Below the pieces are notes generated by a model. That model made no database searches, had not been told where the DNA came from, and saw only the letters and a program-made list of their open reading frames with translations. A stretch of 64,000 bases of DNA from Candidatus Andeanibacterium colombiense (GTDB taxonomy: Bacteria > Pseudomonadota > Alphaproteobacteria > Sphingomonadales > Sphingomonadaceae): the NCBI GenBank assembly GCA_029202985.1, contig CP119316.1:1054001-1118000 (forward strand). The letters are read 5' to 3'. Below are positions 18,032-27,155 of this stretch, piece after piece. The first letter of the stretch is position 1. Every line of letters begins with the position of its first letter. The translations under genes and the position numbers were made by a program.

Positions 18032-18942
18032 TTCGACGGCGGACGGCCGCCCGGGCGGAACGGCGGAGGCGGCGGCGGGGTGCGGGTATGTTCGCCGAAG
18101 AATCGGAAGATATCGTCCATCGAACCGCCGATGATGGTGCCGTGGTCGAGCCCGTCCTTCTCGATATATTCGTGCGGCAAGCCGACTTCGTCCATCGCCG
18201 CCGACCATGCGCGTGCCGAATTCGGCGGCACCACGTTGTCCGCGGTCCCCTCAAGGATCATCAAGGGCAGCTGCGCGTCCTTGTAAGGCGCAAGCACCTT
18301 CGTGGCGTTGGGCTGCATCATAAACGCGGCCGGGGCCATTGCGGCCGCGGCGGCCCAGACATCGGCGTGCTTCTGGCCGAGGTAGATCGTGCCAGCGCCG
18401 CCCATCGAATGCCCCATCAAATAGGTGCGGTTCGGATCGATGTTGTATTTGCTGCGCGCGATTTCCATCACGGTCATCACATCGAGTTCGCTCAGGCCGG
18501 CGAGGTTGGCGGGCTTGGGGCTGCCCCCGTCCATCACGATCACCGGCGAGCCGTACCAGCCGACGGTGTTATACCCCATCGGGGCGACGACGATATAGCC
18601 GCCCGCCTCCGCCAGATCGACCAGCTTGCCGCGCAGGATGAAATTCGAATCGCCGCCCATTCCGTGCAGCGCGACGATCAGCGGCGCCGGCACGTCGGGT
18701 TTCACCTTGGAAGAGACGTAGAGCGTGTACTTCATCTCCTCCCCCGTCGGCGCGAAAGTGTAGCTCTCCTGCTTCACCCGTGGATCGGGATCGATCGTCA
18801 TCGGAAAACGCGGCGGGCCGTTTGCGGGCGCGGGCTGCGGAGCGCCGCCGTTCTGCGCGAACGCCGCAGGGGGCAACGCGAGGGCAAGCGAGACGGTGGC
18901 GGTGAGCGCAAGCAGGCCGGAACGGCCGGTCAAAATCCTCAA
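18028..18942 (-). CDS. Secreted alpha/beta-hydrolase (PHB depolymerase/feruloyl esterase-like)
   Basis: 304 residues if read from TTG 18942, preferred because a signal peptide (LRILTGRSGLLALTATVSLA..AFA) and a ribosome site gggagaa fall correctly; the frame stays open to an ATG at 19029. The mature protein has LIVALHGMGG (oxyanion region), nucleophile elbow GHSMGG, Asp in TADNVVPP, and His in GLDHGT, a complete Ser-Asp-His triad in the LpqC/esterase_PHB order. It should hydrolyse an ester in the periplasm or outside. The Pro/Gly-rich C-terminal tail is unusual. It overlaps recQ tail to tail by four bases. Confidence 0.85.
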   Translation of the reverse strand: MRILTGRSGLLALTATVSLALALPPAAFAQNGGAPQPAPANGPPRFPMTIDPDPRVKQESYTFAPTGEEMKYTLYVSSKVKPDVPAPLIVALHGMGGDSNFILRGKLVDLAEAGGYIVVAPMGYNTVGWYGSPVIVMDGGSPKPANLAGLSELDVMTVMEIARSKYNIDPNRTYLMGHSMGGAGTIYLGQKHADVWAAAAAMAPAAFMMQPNATKVLAPYKDAQLPLMILEGTADNVVPPNSARAWSAAMDEVGLPHEYIEKDGLDHGTIIGGSMDDIFRFFGEHTRTPPPPPPFRPGGRPPSN

Positions 18943-19102
18943 GACGGTTCTCCCACGATTATTATGCGCGGAAAGTAGCGGAAGCGCCGCAAAAACGCTT
19001 GCATCAAAGTGTCGCAGGACAGCCACCATTCATCCGCGAGACATTAGCGCACTGCCCTGTTATCGCTCGCCAGTCATAAGGCCGCATAGGTCGGGGTCCC
19101 CC

Positions 19103-19882
19103 TTGTTCCAGCCGGATTACGTCGAAAGCGTATCGTTGACCGAGCGGCTGCGGGCGCAGCTTGGCCGGCGTTCGCTGGCGGTGATCGTGACGCTGCTGAT
19201 CGAGGTGCTGATCCTGCTCGCGATCTGGAGCCTCGGCCAGTCGAGCAAGCTGCCCGAGCCGCAAAAGCAGGTGGTCACGACCTTCGATGCGAAGGAGCCG
19301 CCACCGGACCGGCCGGTGGAGAAGCCGCGCGAGGACAAGCAGGCGCCGCCGCAGGAAACGCGGATGGTCGCGCCGCAGCCGGCACCCCAGCCCATCGCTC
19401 CCCCGGTGCCGCCCGCACCGCCGAAGCCCGCCTTCATCCCGATCTCGCCCAAGCAGATGGCGCAGGCGGATATCAGCGACATGCCCAAGGGTCCGCCGCT
19501 CAAGCCGGGCGCGCCGGTCTATGGCCCGGTCTTCACCGGCACGTCGACGGATAGCAAACGCGTCGGCACCGCGCCCGACGGCCAGCCGATGTATGCCGCC
19601 GCGTGGTACCGCCGGCCGGCGCAGAGCGAGCTCGAAGGCTATCTCTCGACCGCCGAGCATCCCGGCTGGGCCACCATCGGCTGCAAGACCGCACCCGATT
19701 ACCGCGTCGAGAAATGCGTGCTGGTCGACGAATATCCGGACCATTCGAACTACGGCCGCGCGGTGCTGGCCGCCGCCTGGCAGTTCAAGGTCCGCCCGCC
19801 CCGGCTCGGCGGGAAGGAGCTGGTCGGCGCCTGGGTCCAGATCAAGATCTACGACGAGACCGGGCACACCAAGGCCTATTAG
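19103..19882 (+). CDS. TonB-like periplasmic energy-transducer family protein
   Basis: About 259 residues from TTG 19103; the start is uncertain, since no ATG is well placed. Architecture: short cytoplasmic N-terminus, one membrane helix (RSLAVIVTLLIEVLILLAIW), a Pro-rich periplasmic linker (about 65-125, many Pro-Ala and Glu-Lys pairs), and a C-terminal domain where AVLAAAWQFKVRPPRLGGKE then VQIKIYDE matches the beta-strand pattern of TonB C-termini. A canonical TonB would energise the three TonB receptors in this window, but the atypical segment GCKTAPDYRVEKCVLVDEYP suggests a divergent member. ExbB/ExbD genes are not nearby. Confidence 0.7.
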   Translation: MFQPDYVESVSLTERLRAQLGRRSLAVIVTLLIEVLILLAIWSLGQSSKLPEPQKQVVTTFDAKEPPPDRPVEKPREDKQAPPQETRMVAPQPAPQPIAPPVPPAPPKPAFIPISPKQMAQADISDMPKGPPLKPGAPVYGPVFTGTSTDSKRVGTAPDGQPMYAAAWYRRPAQSELEGYLSTAEHPGWATIGCKTAPDYRVEKCVLVDEYPDHSNYGRAVLAAAWQFKVRPPRLGGKELVGAWVQIKIYDETGHTKAY

Positions 19883-19973
19883 CCGGTGGTTCCGATCCGG
19901 CGCATATGCCGCGGGCGAGCAGACCAAGGCCGGTTCGGTCAGGCCTCGGTCGACTCACTCTCCTGACGAAGGT

Positions 19974-21176
19974 TTACTTCCCCATCACCATCGCGGCGAA
20001 GTCGACCGTCTGGCGGGTCGCCGCGGCGAATTCGGTGGCGGTGGCCTGGAACGAGCCAAACTGGCTGAACTGGTCGGGCGTCATACCGTCATATTCGTAG
20101 GCCTGGCGGAAGCTCGGGAGCTTGAGCAGCTTTTCGATGCTCGCCTTGTTGGGCTCGCGGTCGATCGCATTTGCGTCGAAGGGTTCGAGTTCGTCTTCCG
20201 CCTGCATCAGCCCGGCGATGTACCCCGGCGGGCAGGTGTAGACCATGTCGCTGCCGGCATAGTCCTGGATGTGGCGGCTGACGAGCTTGCCGGTGCGCTC
20301 GTCCTTCTCCACGCGCATCGAGCACTGGAGCATCTTCGACGGGTGGTTCTGGCTCTTGCCGAAGTGATAGGCGCGCTTGAGCACGGCTTCTTCGCCGTCG
20401 CGGATTTCGGGGAGCGTCAGCTCGATCCCGCGGGCCTTGGCTTCGATCTTCCAGTCGGACAGTTCGCCGAGGCGGGCCGACATGTGTGTGATGACCGAGC
20501 GCCACTTGCTGAGGTCTACACCGGCGGCAGTCGCGCGCAACAGGCCCGCGCTGACCGCGGCCATGCAGCGCATGTACTGCGGCACGGTGAAGCTGGTGGT
20601 GTTGTTGGTGCTGATCCCGCGCGCCGTCAGTTCCTCAAGGACTTCGTAGCCCTCCTTCGAACCGGGCAGCTTGACCATCACATTTTCGCCCATCTCATAG
20701 ATCGACAGGCCCTGCTTGAGCATCGCCTCGCCGTCGCGCACGAAGCGCGGATCGACCTGGCCCGAGAGGAAGCCGTACTTGCCGCCCGACTTTTCATAGA
20801 CCGGCAGGATGGCGTCCGCGCCGAGCTTCACCAGGTCGAGGTAAGCCGCCCAATAGACGCTTTCGACGTCGAGCGCCGGATCCGCCTTCGCGATATCCTG
20901 CACCCGCTTGGTCCAGCCGGCGGGGTCGAGCTTGACCGCCTGCAGCGACAGCGGCGGATTGGTGGTGACGCCGCGGAAGCCCATCGTGCCCTGCGTGCGG
21001 ATCGTTTCCTCGTCATACAGGCGGGTCAGCTGCTCTTCCCAATCGGCTTCCTTGCCGGCCGGAGCCTTGGCGAGGGTCTCGGCCTTCCAGCTGGGGTAGA
21101 TCAGCGGCGAGGAGTCCCACCAGATTTCGGCGCCGGGATTGGTCGCGGCGAGCTTTTCGAGGACGTTCTGCGTCAT
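19974..21176 (-). CDS. Transaldolase family protein
   Basis: 400 residues, longer than the usual 220-390 for transaldolases. RGVTTNPPLSLQAV near the N-terminus, VMVKLPGSKEGYEVLEELTA with the Schiff-base Lys, and GISTNNTTSFTVPQYMRCMA match the transaldolase/fructose-6-phosphate aldolase fold. A branch with this C-terminal extension has no settled reaction that I know. It may transfer a dihydroxyacetone unit between sugar phosphates. It is downstream of ferA on the same strand with a 100-base gap, so it could be read with the fer operon, but nothing ties its chemistry to ferulate. ATG 21176 follows aaaggaatc. Confidence 0.8.
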   Translation of the reverse strand: MTQNVLEKLAATNPGAEIWWDSSPLIYPSWKAETLAKAPAGKEADWEEQLTRLYDEETIRTQGTMGFRGVTTNPPLSLQAVKLDPAGWTKRVQDIAKADPALDVESVYWAAYLDLVKLGADAILPVYEKSGGKYGFLSGQVDPRFVRDGEAMLKQGLSIYEMGENVMVKLPGSKEGYEVLEELTARGISTNNTTSFTVPQYMRCMAAVSAGLLRATAAGVDLSKWRSVITHMSARLGELSDWKIEAKARGIELTLPEIRDGEEAVLKRAYHFGKSQNHPSKMLQCSMRVEKDERTGKLVSRHIQDYAGSDMVYTCPPGYIAGLMQAEDELEPFDANAIDREPNKASIEKLLKLPSFRQAYEYDGMTPDQFSQFGSFQATATEFAAATRQTVDFAAMVMGK

Positions 21177-21276
21177 ATTATGATTCCTTTTCGCCGCCGC
21201 ACTTAGGCAGCAACGGTTACGCCAGCAAGTCCCGGCCGAACAAAGTCAACGAACCCGGCGGGAAGCGGGAGAGGAT

Positions 21277-23403
21277 TCAGCCGTGTTCGACCAGCATCAG
21301 CGCGTCGAGCGCGACCACGCCCTGGCCCTTCGGATGGATGATCACCGGATTGAGGTCGATCTCGCGGATCGCCGGATTGCCGGCCATGATCCGGCCCACT
21401 TCGACGATCAGCTTCGCGAGCGCCGCCACGTCAAGCTCGGGCGATCCGCGGTAGCCCTTGAGCAGCGCCGCCTGCTTGAGGCCGAGCAGCTGCTCGGTCA
21501 CCTGCGCTTCGCTGAGGTCCGGGGTCACCAGCACCACGTCCTTGAGGATTTCGGCGGTCACCCCGCCGAAGCCCGCCAGCACCACCGGCCCCCATTCGGG
21601 ATCGGACTTCGCGCCGACGATCATCTCGACGCCCATCGTCCCCATCTTCTCGACCAGCACGCCGTCGAGAGCGATCGCCGCGTCATAGGCGGAGACATTG
21701 GAGAAAATTGTGTCGAACGCGGTGCGCACTTCGTCGGCGGAATTGAGCTTGAGGATCACCCCGCCCGCATCGCTCTTGTGGCCGAGCGCGGCGGCCTGGG
21801 CCTTCAGCACCACCGGATAGCCGATCGCATCGGCGGCGGCGGCCGCAGCGTCGGCCGTCGCGGCAAACTTGCTCTGCGGGAACGGCAGGCCGAGCGGCGC
21901 GAGCAGCTCCTTAGCTCTGTATTCCGGCACCACGCCGGAAACCTGGTCGAGCCCCGGCACTGCGACCGGCGGCAGCGAATTGTCGGAGAGGTCGCGCTTC
22001 GCGAGATCGGCCAGCCGTGCGATCGCCCGATAGGCGCGCTCGGTCGACGGGAACCAGGGAATGCCGACCTGGCGCAGGCCTTCGATATATTCCTCGGGCA
22101 CCCGCGCGCCCTCATCCACCCCGGCGAAGACCAGCGGCTTGGTGAAGGTCCCGGCTTCGAGCACCTTGATGATCGCGGGGAACTTGATCTTCGAGGTGAT
22201 CGGATCGGACTGGATGATCGACGCGACCACCGAGCCGACACGCTCGTCCTCGAGCAAAGCGGTCAGCAGCTTCGTATAGATCTCAGGTTCCGACAGGCCG
22301 AGCGCGGTGATGTCGGTCGGGTTCGAGACCGGCACGAAATCGGGCAGGATCGCGCGGAGGTTCGGGCTGTTCTCGTCATTGAGGTCGAGCAGGTCGAGCC
22401 CGATATCCTCGGCGATGTCATAGGCAAGGCCGCGCAGCGCGCCGCTTTCGCCCAGCACCGTCATGTTGGCGCCCGGCAGCGCCTTGCAGCGCAGGGCGAT
22501 CTCGGTGATGTCGGCCAGTTCCTCCAGCGTATCGGCGAAGATCACGCCTTCGCGGGCGAGCTTGGTCTTCATCAGCGCATAGTCGCCGGCCATCGCGCCG
22601 GTGTGGGTCGCGGCCGATTCCTGCGCCTTGTTGGACTTGCCCGGGTGCAGCATCACGATCGGCTTGCCGGCCGCTCGCGCACGGCGGGCGGCGGCAACGA
22701 AGGCTGCCGGGCGGCGCAGGCTTTCGACATACATCGCGATCACATGGGTGTTTTCATCGTCGACCAGCCACTCGACGAAATCCTCGACCCCGGCGCCGGC
22801 CTCGTTGCCGGTCGAGACCGAGGTCGAGACGTAGCAGCCACGTGGGTGCAGCGTGGTCGCCAGAACCGCGGCGAGCGCGCCCGACTGGCTGGCGATGCCC
22901 ACCGCGCGCGCGCCGGCAGGCGGGGTCTGCATGTTGGTTTCGACGAAGCTCAACGGAACCCGGTCGACATAATTCGTGGCGCCGAGGCAGTTCGGGCCTT
23001 CGATCACCATCCCGTGTTCGGCGGCGATCGCGCCGAGTTCGAGCTGTTCCTTGACCCCCTCTTCGCCGGCTTCGGAGAAACCCGCCGAGTAGATCACCAC
23101 CGCGCCGCAGCCGCGCGCGGCAAGGCTGCGGACCGTATCGAGCACGAAGGGCCGCGGAATCGCGAGCACCGCGCAGTCGATCCCTTCGGGCAGCTCGTCG
23201 ACCGTGTGATAGACCTTGAGGCCCTGCAACTCGTCGCGCTTCGGGTTCACCGGATAGATGTCGCCGGAGAATTCATACTGGACGAGGTTGTTGAGCAATG
23301 TCGCGCCGAGGGCGCCGTGCCGGTCCGAAGCGCCGATCACCGCCACGCTTTTAGGGCGGAGCAGCCGGTCGATCTGCTGGTTGGTGAAGCGCTTGGTGCT
23401 CAT
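21277..23403 (-). CDS. ferA: Feruloyl-CoA synthetase (NDP-forming acyl-CoA synthetase family)
   Basis: 708 residues. A CoA-binding domain begins at about residue 12 (LLRPKSVAVIGASDRHGALG), followed by ligase CoA domains with the phosphohistidine site THTGAMAGDYALMKT and a C-terminal ATP-grasp domain (about 490-700: YPVVLKAQAAALGHKSDAGG, EIDLNPVI). This is the ADP-forming acetyl-CoA synthetase layout, the family of the Sphingobium FerA ferulate ligase. Assignment to ferulate, rather than acetate or another acid, rests on its position directly after ferB and on ferC beside it. The product would be feruloyl-CoA or related hydroxycinnamoyl-CoA. ATG 23403, with gatgagga upstream. Confidence 0.85.
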   Translation of the reverse strand: MSTKRFTNQQIDRLLRPKSVAVIGASDRHGALGATLLNNLVQYEFSGDIYPVNPKRDELQGLKVYHTVDELPEGIDCAVLAIPRPFVLDTVRSLAARGCGAVVIYSAGFSEAGEEGVKEQLELGAIAAEHGMVIEGPNCLGATNYVDRVPLSFVETNMQTPPAGARAVGIASQSGALAAVLATTLHPRGCYVSTSVSTGNEAGAGVEDFVEWLVDDENTHVIAMYVESLRRPAAFVAAARRARAAGKPIVMLHPGKSNKAQESAATHTGAMAGDYALMKTKLAREGVIFADTLEELADITEIALRCKALPGANMTVLGESGALRGLAYDIAEDIGLDLLDLNDENSPNLRAILPDFVPVSNPTDITALGLSEPEIYTKLLTALLEDERVGSVVASIIQSDPITSKIKFPAIIKVLEAGTFTKPLVFAGVDEGARVPEEYIEGLRQVGIPWFPSTERAYRAIARLADLAKRDLSDNSLPPVAVPGLDQVSGVVPEYRAKELLAPLGLPFPQSKFAATADAAAAAADAIGYPVVLKAQAAALGHKSDAGGVILKLNSADEVRTAFDTIFSNVSAYDAAIALDGVLVEKMGTMGVEMIVGAKSDPEWGPVVLAGFGGVTAEILKDVVLVTPDLSEAQVTEQLLGLKQAALLKGYRGSPELDVAALAKLIVEVGRIMAGNPAIREIDLNPVIIHPKGQGVVALDALMLVEHG

Positions 23404-23458
23404 GCGTAGGTCCTCATCCCTTTACGGGCGGCGGGTTGCCAGATTGGATTGAATGAGT

Positions 23459-23483
23459 CGAGGGAGCGCAGCGCGCTCCCTCG
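23459..23483. repeat. GC-rich hairpin in ferB-ferA gap
   Basis: Perfect 10-base arms cgagggagcg (23459-23468) and cgctccctcg (23474-23483) flank a five-base loop. It lies between the ferB stop and the ferA start on the fer transcript and lacks a T-run on either strand, so it is probably an mRNA-stability or REP-type hairpin rather than a full terminator. Confidence 0.6.
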
Positions 23484-23502
23484 CCATCATGCCTGCACAG
23501 GC

Positions 23503-23535
23503 CGGAAATCCCCTCCGTCAAAGAGCGGATTTCCG
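23503..23535. repeat. Second hairpin in ferB-ferA gap
   Basis: Nine-base arms cggaaatcc (23503-23511) and ggatttccg (23527-23535) with a 15-base loop, eight bases downstream of the ferB stop on the minus-strand transcript. Together with the hairpin at 23459 it fills most of the 140-base ferB-ferA spacer. Confidence 0.55.
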
Positions 23536-23543
23536 CCTCAGGA

Positions 23544-24404
23544 TCAGCTGCCCTGCAGCTTGGTCTTGTCGAACGCGCCAAGGCCCGGCTTGAAGGTCTT
23601 GTCGTCGAGGAACTGCTTGGTCGCTTCCTTGCGGGTTTCCCAGCCGCCGAAATCGTTCAGCGCTTCCTGCGCGCGGATCAGATAATCCTCGGCATTGTCA
23701 TAGGTCATCTCGCGCACGCGGCGGACCGCCCACTTGGTCGCGCGCAGAGCGTGCGTGTCCTTCTTCTTCAACACGTCGGCGACCGCCTGGACGCGAGCCT
23801 TGAGCTGGTCGGCCGGCAGCGATTCGTTGACCATGCCCTTTTCGGCGGCCTGCTTGCCGGTGAGGTTCTCGCCCATCATCGCGTGGTACATCGCATCGCG
23901 GAAGCCCATCAGCTCGGCCGCGACCTTCGAGGCGCCGCCGCCGGGCAGGATCGCCCAGTTGATTTCGGACAGGCCGAACTGCGCATCGTCGGCGCAGAAG
24001 GCGAGGTCGCAGGCGAACAGCGGGCCATAGGCCCCGCCGAAGCACCAGCCGTTGATCATGCCGATGGTCGGCTTCTCGTACCAGCGCAGGCGTTCCCACC
24101 AGCCATAGGCTTCGCGCTGCGACTGGCGGGTCTTGGAGATGCCCTCGGCTTCCGACATGCGGAAATATTCGAGCAGATCCATGCCGGCCGACCAGGCCGA
24201 GCCCTCGCCGGTGAGCACCAGCACCTGCACGTCGTCGCGGAATTCGAGTTCGGTCAGCACGCGCAGCATTTGGCGGTTGAGCTTCGGGCTCATGCAGTTG
24301 CGCTTGTCCGGGCGGTTGAAATAGACCCAGGCGACCCCGTCGATCACATCGAAACGGACGGTTTCCTCTTCGGGACGCGGATCGGGTTGCGACGGCATGG
24401 CCAT
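23544..24404 (-). CDS. ferB: Feruloyl-CoA hydratase/lyase (hydroxycinnamoyl-CoA hydratase-lyase)
   Basis: 286 residues from ATG 24404 (gaggagcc upstream). It is a crotonase-fold protein and has the features specific for HCHL enzymes (Ech/FerB/Fcs partners): NRPDKRNCMSP, MDLLEYFR with Tyr80, NGWCFGGAYGPL, FGLSEINWAILPGGG with Glu147 (equivalent of the catalytic Glu143 in Pseudomonas HCHL), EDYLIRAQEAL with the third active-site Tyr, and a C-terminal KQFLDDKTFKPGLG. It hydrates feruloyl-CoA and cleaves it to vanillin and acetyl-CoA; caffeoyl- and p-coumaroyl-CoA are usual alternates. It is first gene of the ferBA unit, divergent from ferC. Confidence 0.94.
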   Translation of the reverse strand: MAMPSQPDPRPEEETVRFDVIDGVAWVYFNRPDKRNCMSPKLNRQMLRVLTELEFRDDVQVLVLTGEGSAWSAGMDLLEYFRMSEAEGISKTRQSQREAYGWWERLRWYEKPTIGMINGWCFGGAYGPLFACDLAFCADDAQFGLSEINWAILPGGGASKVAAELMGFRDAMYHAMMGENLTGKQAAEKGMVNESLPADQLKARVQAVADVLKKKDTHALRATKWAVRRVREMTYDNAEDYLIRAQEALNDFGGWETRKEATKQFLDDKTFKPGLGAFDKTKLQGS

Positions 24405-24428
24405 AACGGCAGGCTCCTCAGAAAATGC

Positions 24429-24446
24429 GGGTTCCTGCGGGAACCC
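24429..24446 (-). other. Hairpin in ferB leader
   Basis: gggttcc (24429-24435) pairs with ggaaccc (24440-24446) around a four-base loop. It lies 25 bases upstream of the ferB ATG, so it would form in the 5' leader of the fer mRNA if transcription starts at the operator region. Confidence 0.45.
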
Positions 24447-24456
24447 TTGGCTGCGA

Positions 24457-24500
24457 TTGTTATTGTTAATAGCGATCAAGATTGTTATGATCAACAGCAA
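24457..24500. promoter_or_regulatory. Candidate FerC operator and divergent ferB/ferC promoter region
   Basis: The only AT-rich stretch between ferB and ferC. An imperfect dyad pairs ttgttattgttaat (24457-24470) with the reverse complement of atgatcaacagcaa (24487-24500), 10 of 14 positions, 16 bases apart, and the motif gattgttat occurs twice in direct orientation. In Sphingobium SYK-6 FerC (MarR) represses ferBA by binding inverted repeats upstream of ferB and is released by hydroxycinnamoyl-CoA; the same logic is inferred here. Confidence 0.6.
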
Positions 24501-24517
24501 TTCGTGAAAGCTTGCTT

Positions 24518-24928
24518 ATGCGCGATCCGCTTTCCTCCTCGCCCGGCTATTCGCTCAGGCGTGCATCCTCGGCGATGACAGGCCTGCTGGCCGAGCGCCT
24601 CGCCGCGCATGAATTGCGCACGGTCGAGGCGACAGTGATGCTGCTGATAGGCGAGAACCCGCAGGTCACCGCCAGCAAGATCGGCGCGACCCTCGATATC
24701 CAGCGCGCCAATATGGTGCCTTTGCTCAAGCGGCTCGAAGACGCCGGATTGATCGAGCGCACCCCGATCGACGGCAAATCGCAGGGGCTTGCGCTGACTG
24801 CTGCCGGCACAACCAAGATGGCGGCGGTCCGCAAAACGGTGGACCGGTTCGAAGCAGAGCTGATCGCGCGGGTCCCGGAAGAGCACCGCGCCCATTTGAT
24901 CCCGGCCCTCGACGCGCTCTGGCGGTAG
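24518..24928 (+). CDS. ferC: MarR-family regulator of the fer operon
   Basis: 136 residues from ATG 24518 (gaaag upstream; a TTG two codons earlier is less likely). Winged helix-turn-helix: TASKIGATLDIQRANMVPLL is the DNA-recognition region, then RLEDAGLIERTPIDGKSQGL the wing. The gene is divergent from ferB with 113 bases between, the same arrangement as ferC in Sphingobium SYK-6, where it represses ferBA until feruloyl-, p-coumaroyl- or caffeoyl-CoA binds. No other target is evident nearby. The product is shorter than many MarR proteins but complete. Confidence 0.85.
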   Translation: MRDPLSSSPGYSLRRASSAMTGLLAERLAAHELRTVEATVMLLIGENPQVTASKIGATLDIQRANMVPLLKRLEDAGLIERTPIDGKSQGLALTAAGTTKMAAVRKTVDRFEAELIARVPEEHRAHLIPALDALWR

Positions 24929-24933
24929 ACGCT

Positions 24934-25082
24934 CCTCTCCCCTTGCGGGAGAGGATACGAAGGCTTGGCGACTTGTCGCCTAGCCGCAGTTGGAGAGGGG
25001 GCGAATGATCGCAGCCCCCTCTCCAAGCTCTGCTAGCTCCTGACGGAGCAAGCTCCGCTATCCTCTCCCGCAAGGGGAGAGG
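24934..25082. repeat. 149-base palindromic element R1 with perfect 21-base inverted ends
   Basis: 24934-24954 (cctctccccttgcgggagagg) is exactly the reverse complement of 25062-25082. Inside, ttggagagggggc (near 24991) pairs with gccccctctccaa (near 25014), and ggcgacttgtcgcc forms a small hairpin. The element would fold as a branched cruciform. Related copies are at 35994, 37293 and 39965. It holds no gene and lies between ferC and acs. The family looks like a MITE or REP-type mobile repeat without its own transposase. Confidence 0.8.
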
Positions 25083-25153
25083 ATTTGGAGGCCGCGCTTG
25101 CCCCCAAACCCACCAGGCCCTAGGCACCGCCCAAAGCGATTTGGGAGCCACCA

Positions 25154-27103
<1,950 letters not shown>

Positions 27104-27155
27104 AGGCTGGGCCTTTCTGCTGCGACACTATGAATGGGCCTGAGGGTGGTTAGCC

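Noticed and set aside
21283..23409. 708-codon open frame on the plus strand exactly opposite ferA
   Set aside because: High third-position GC leaves the reverse frame open; the translation (His/Arg/Asp-rich) has no domain, while ferA has clear motifs.
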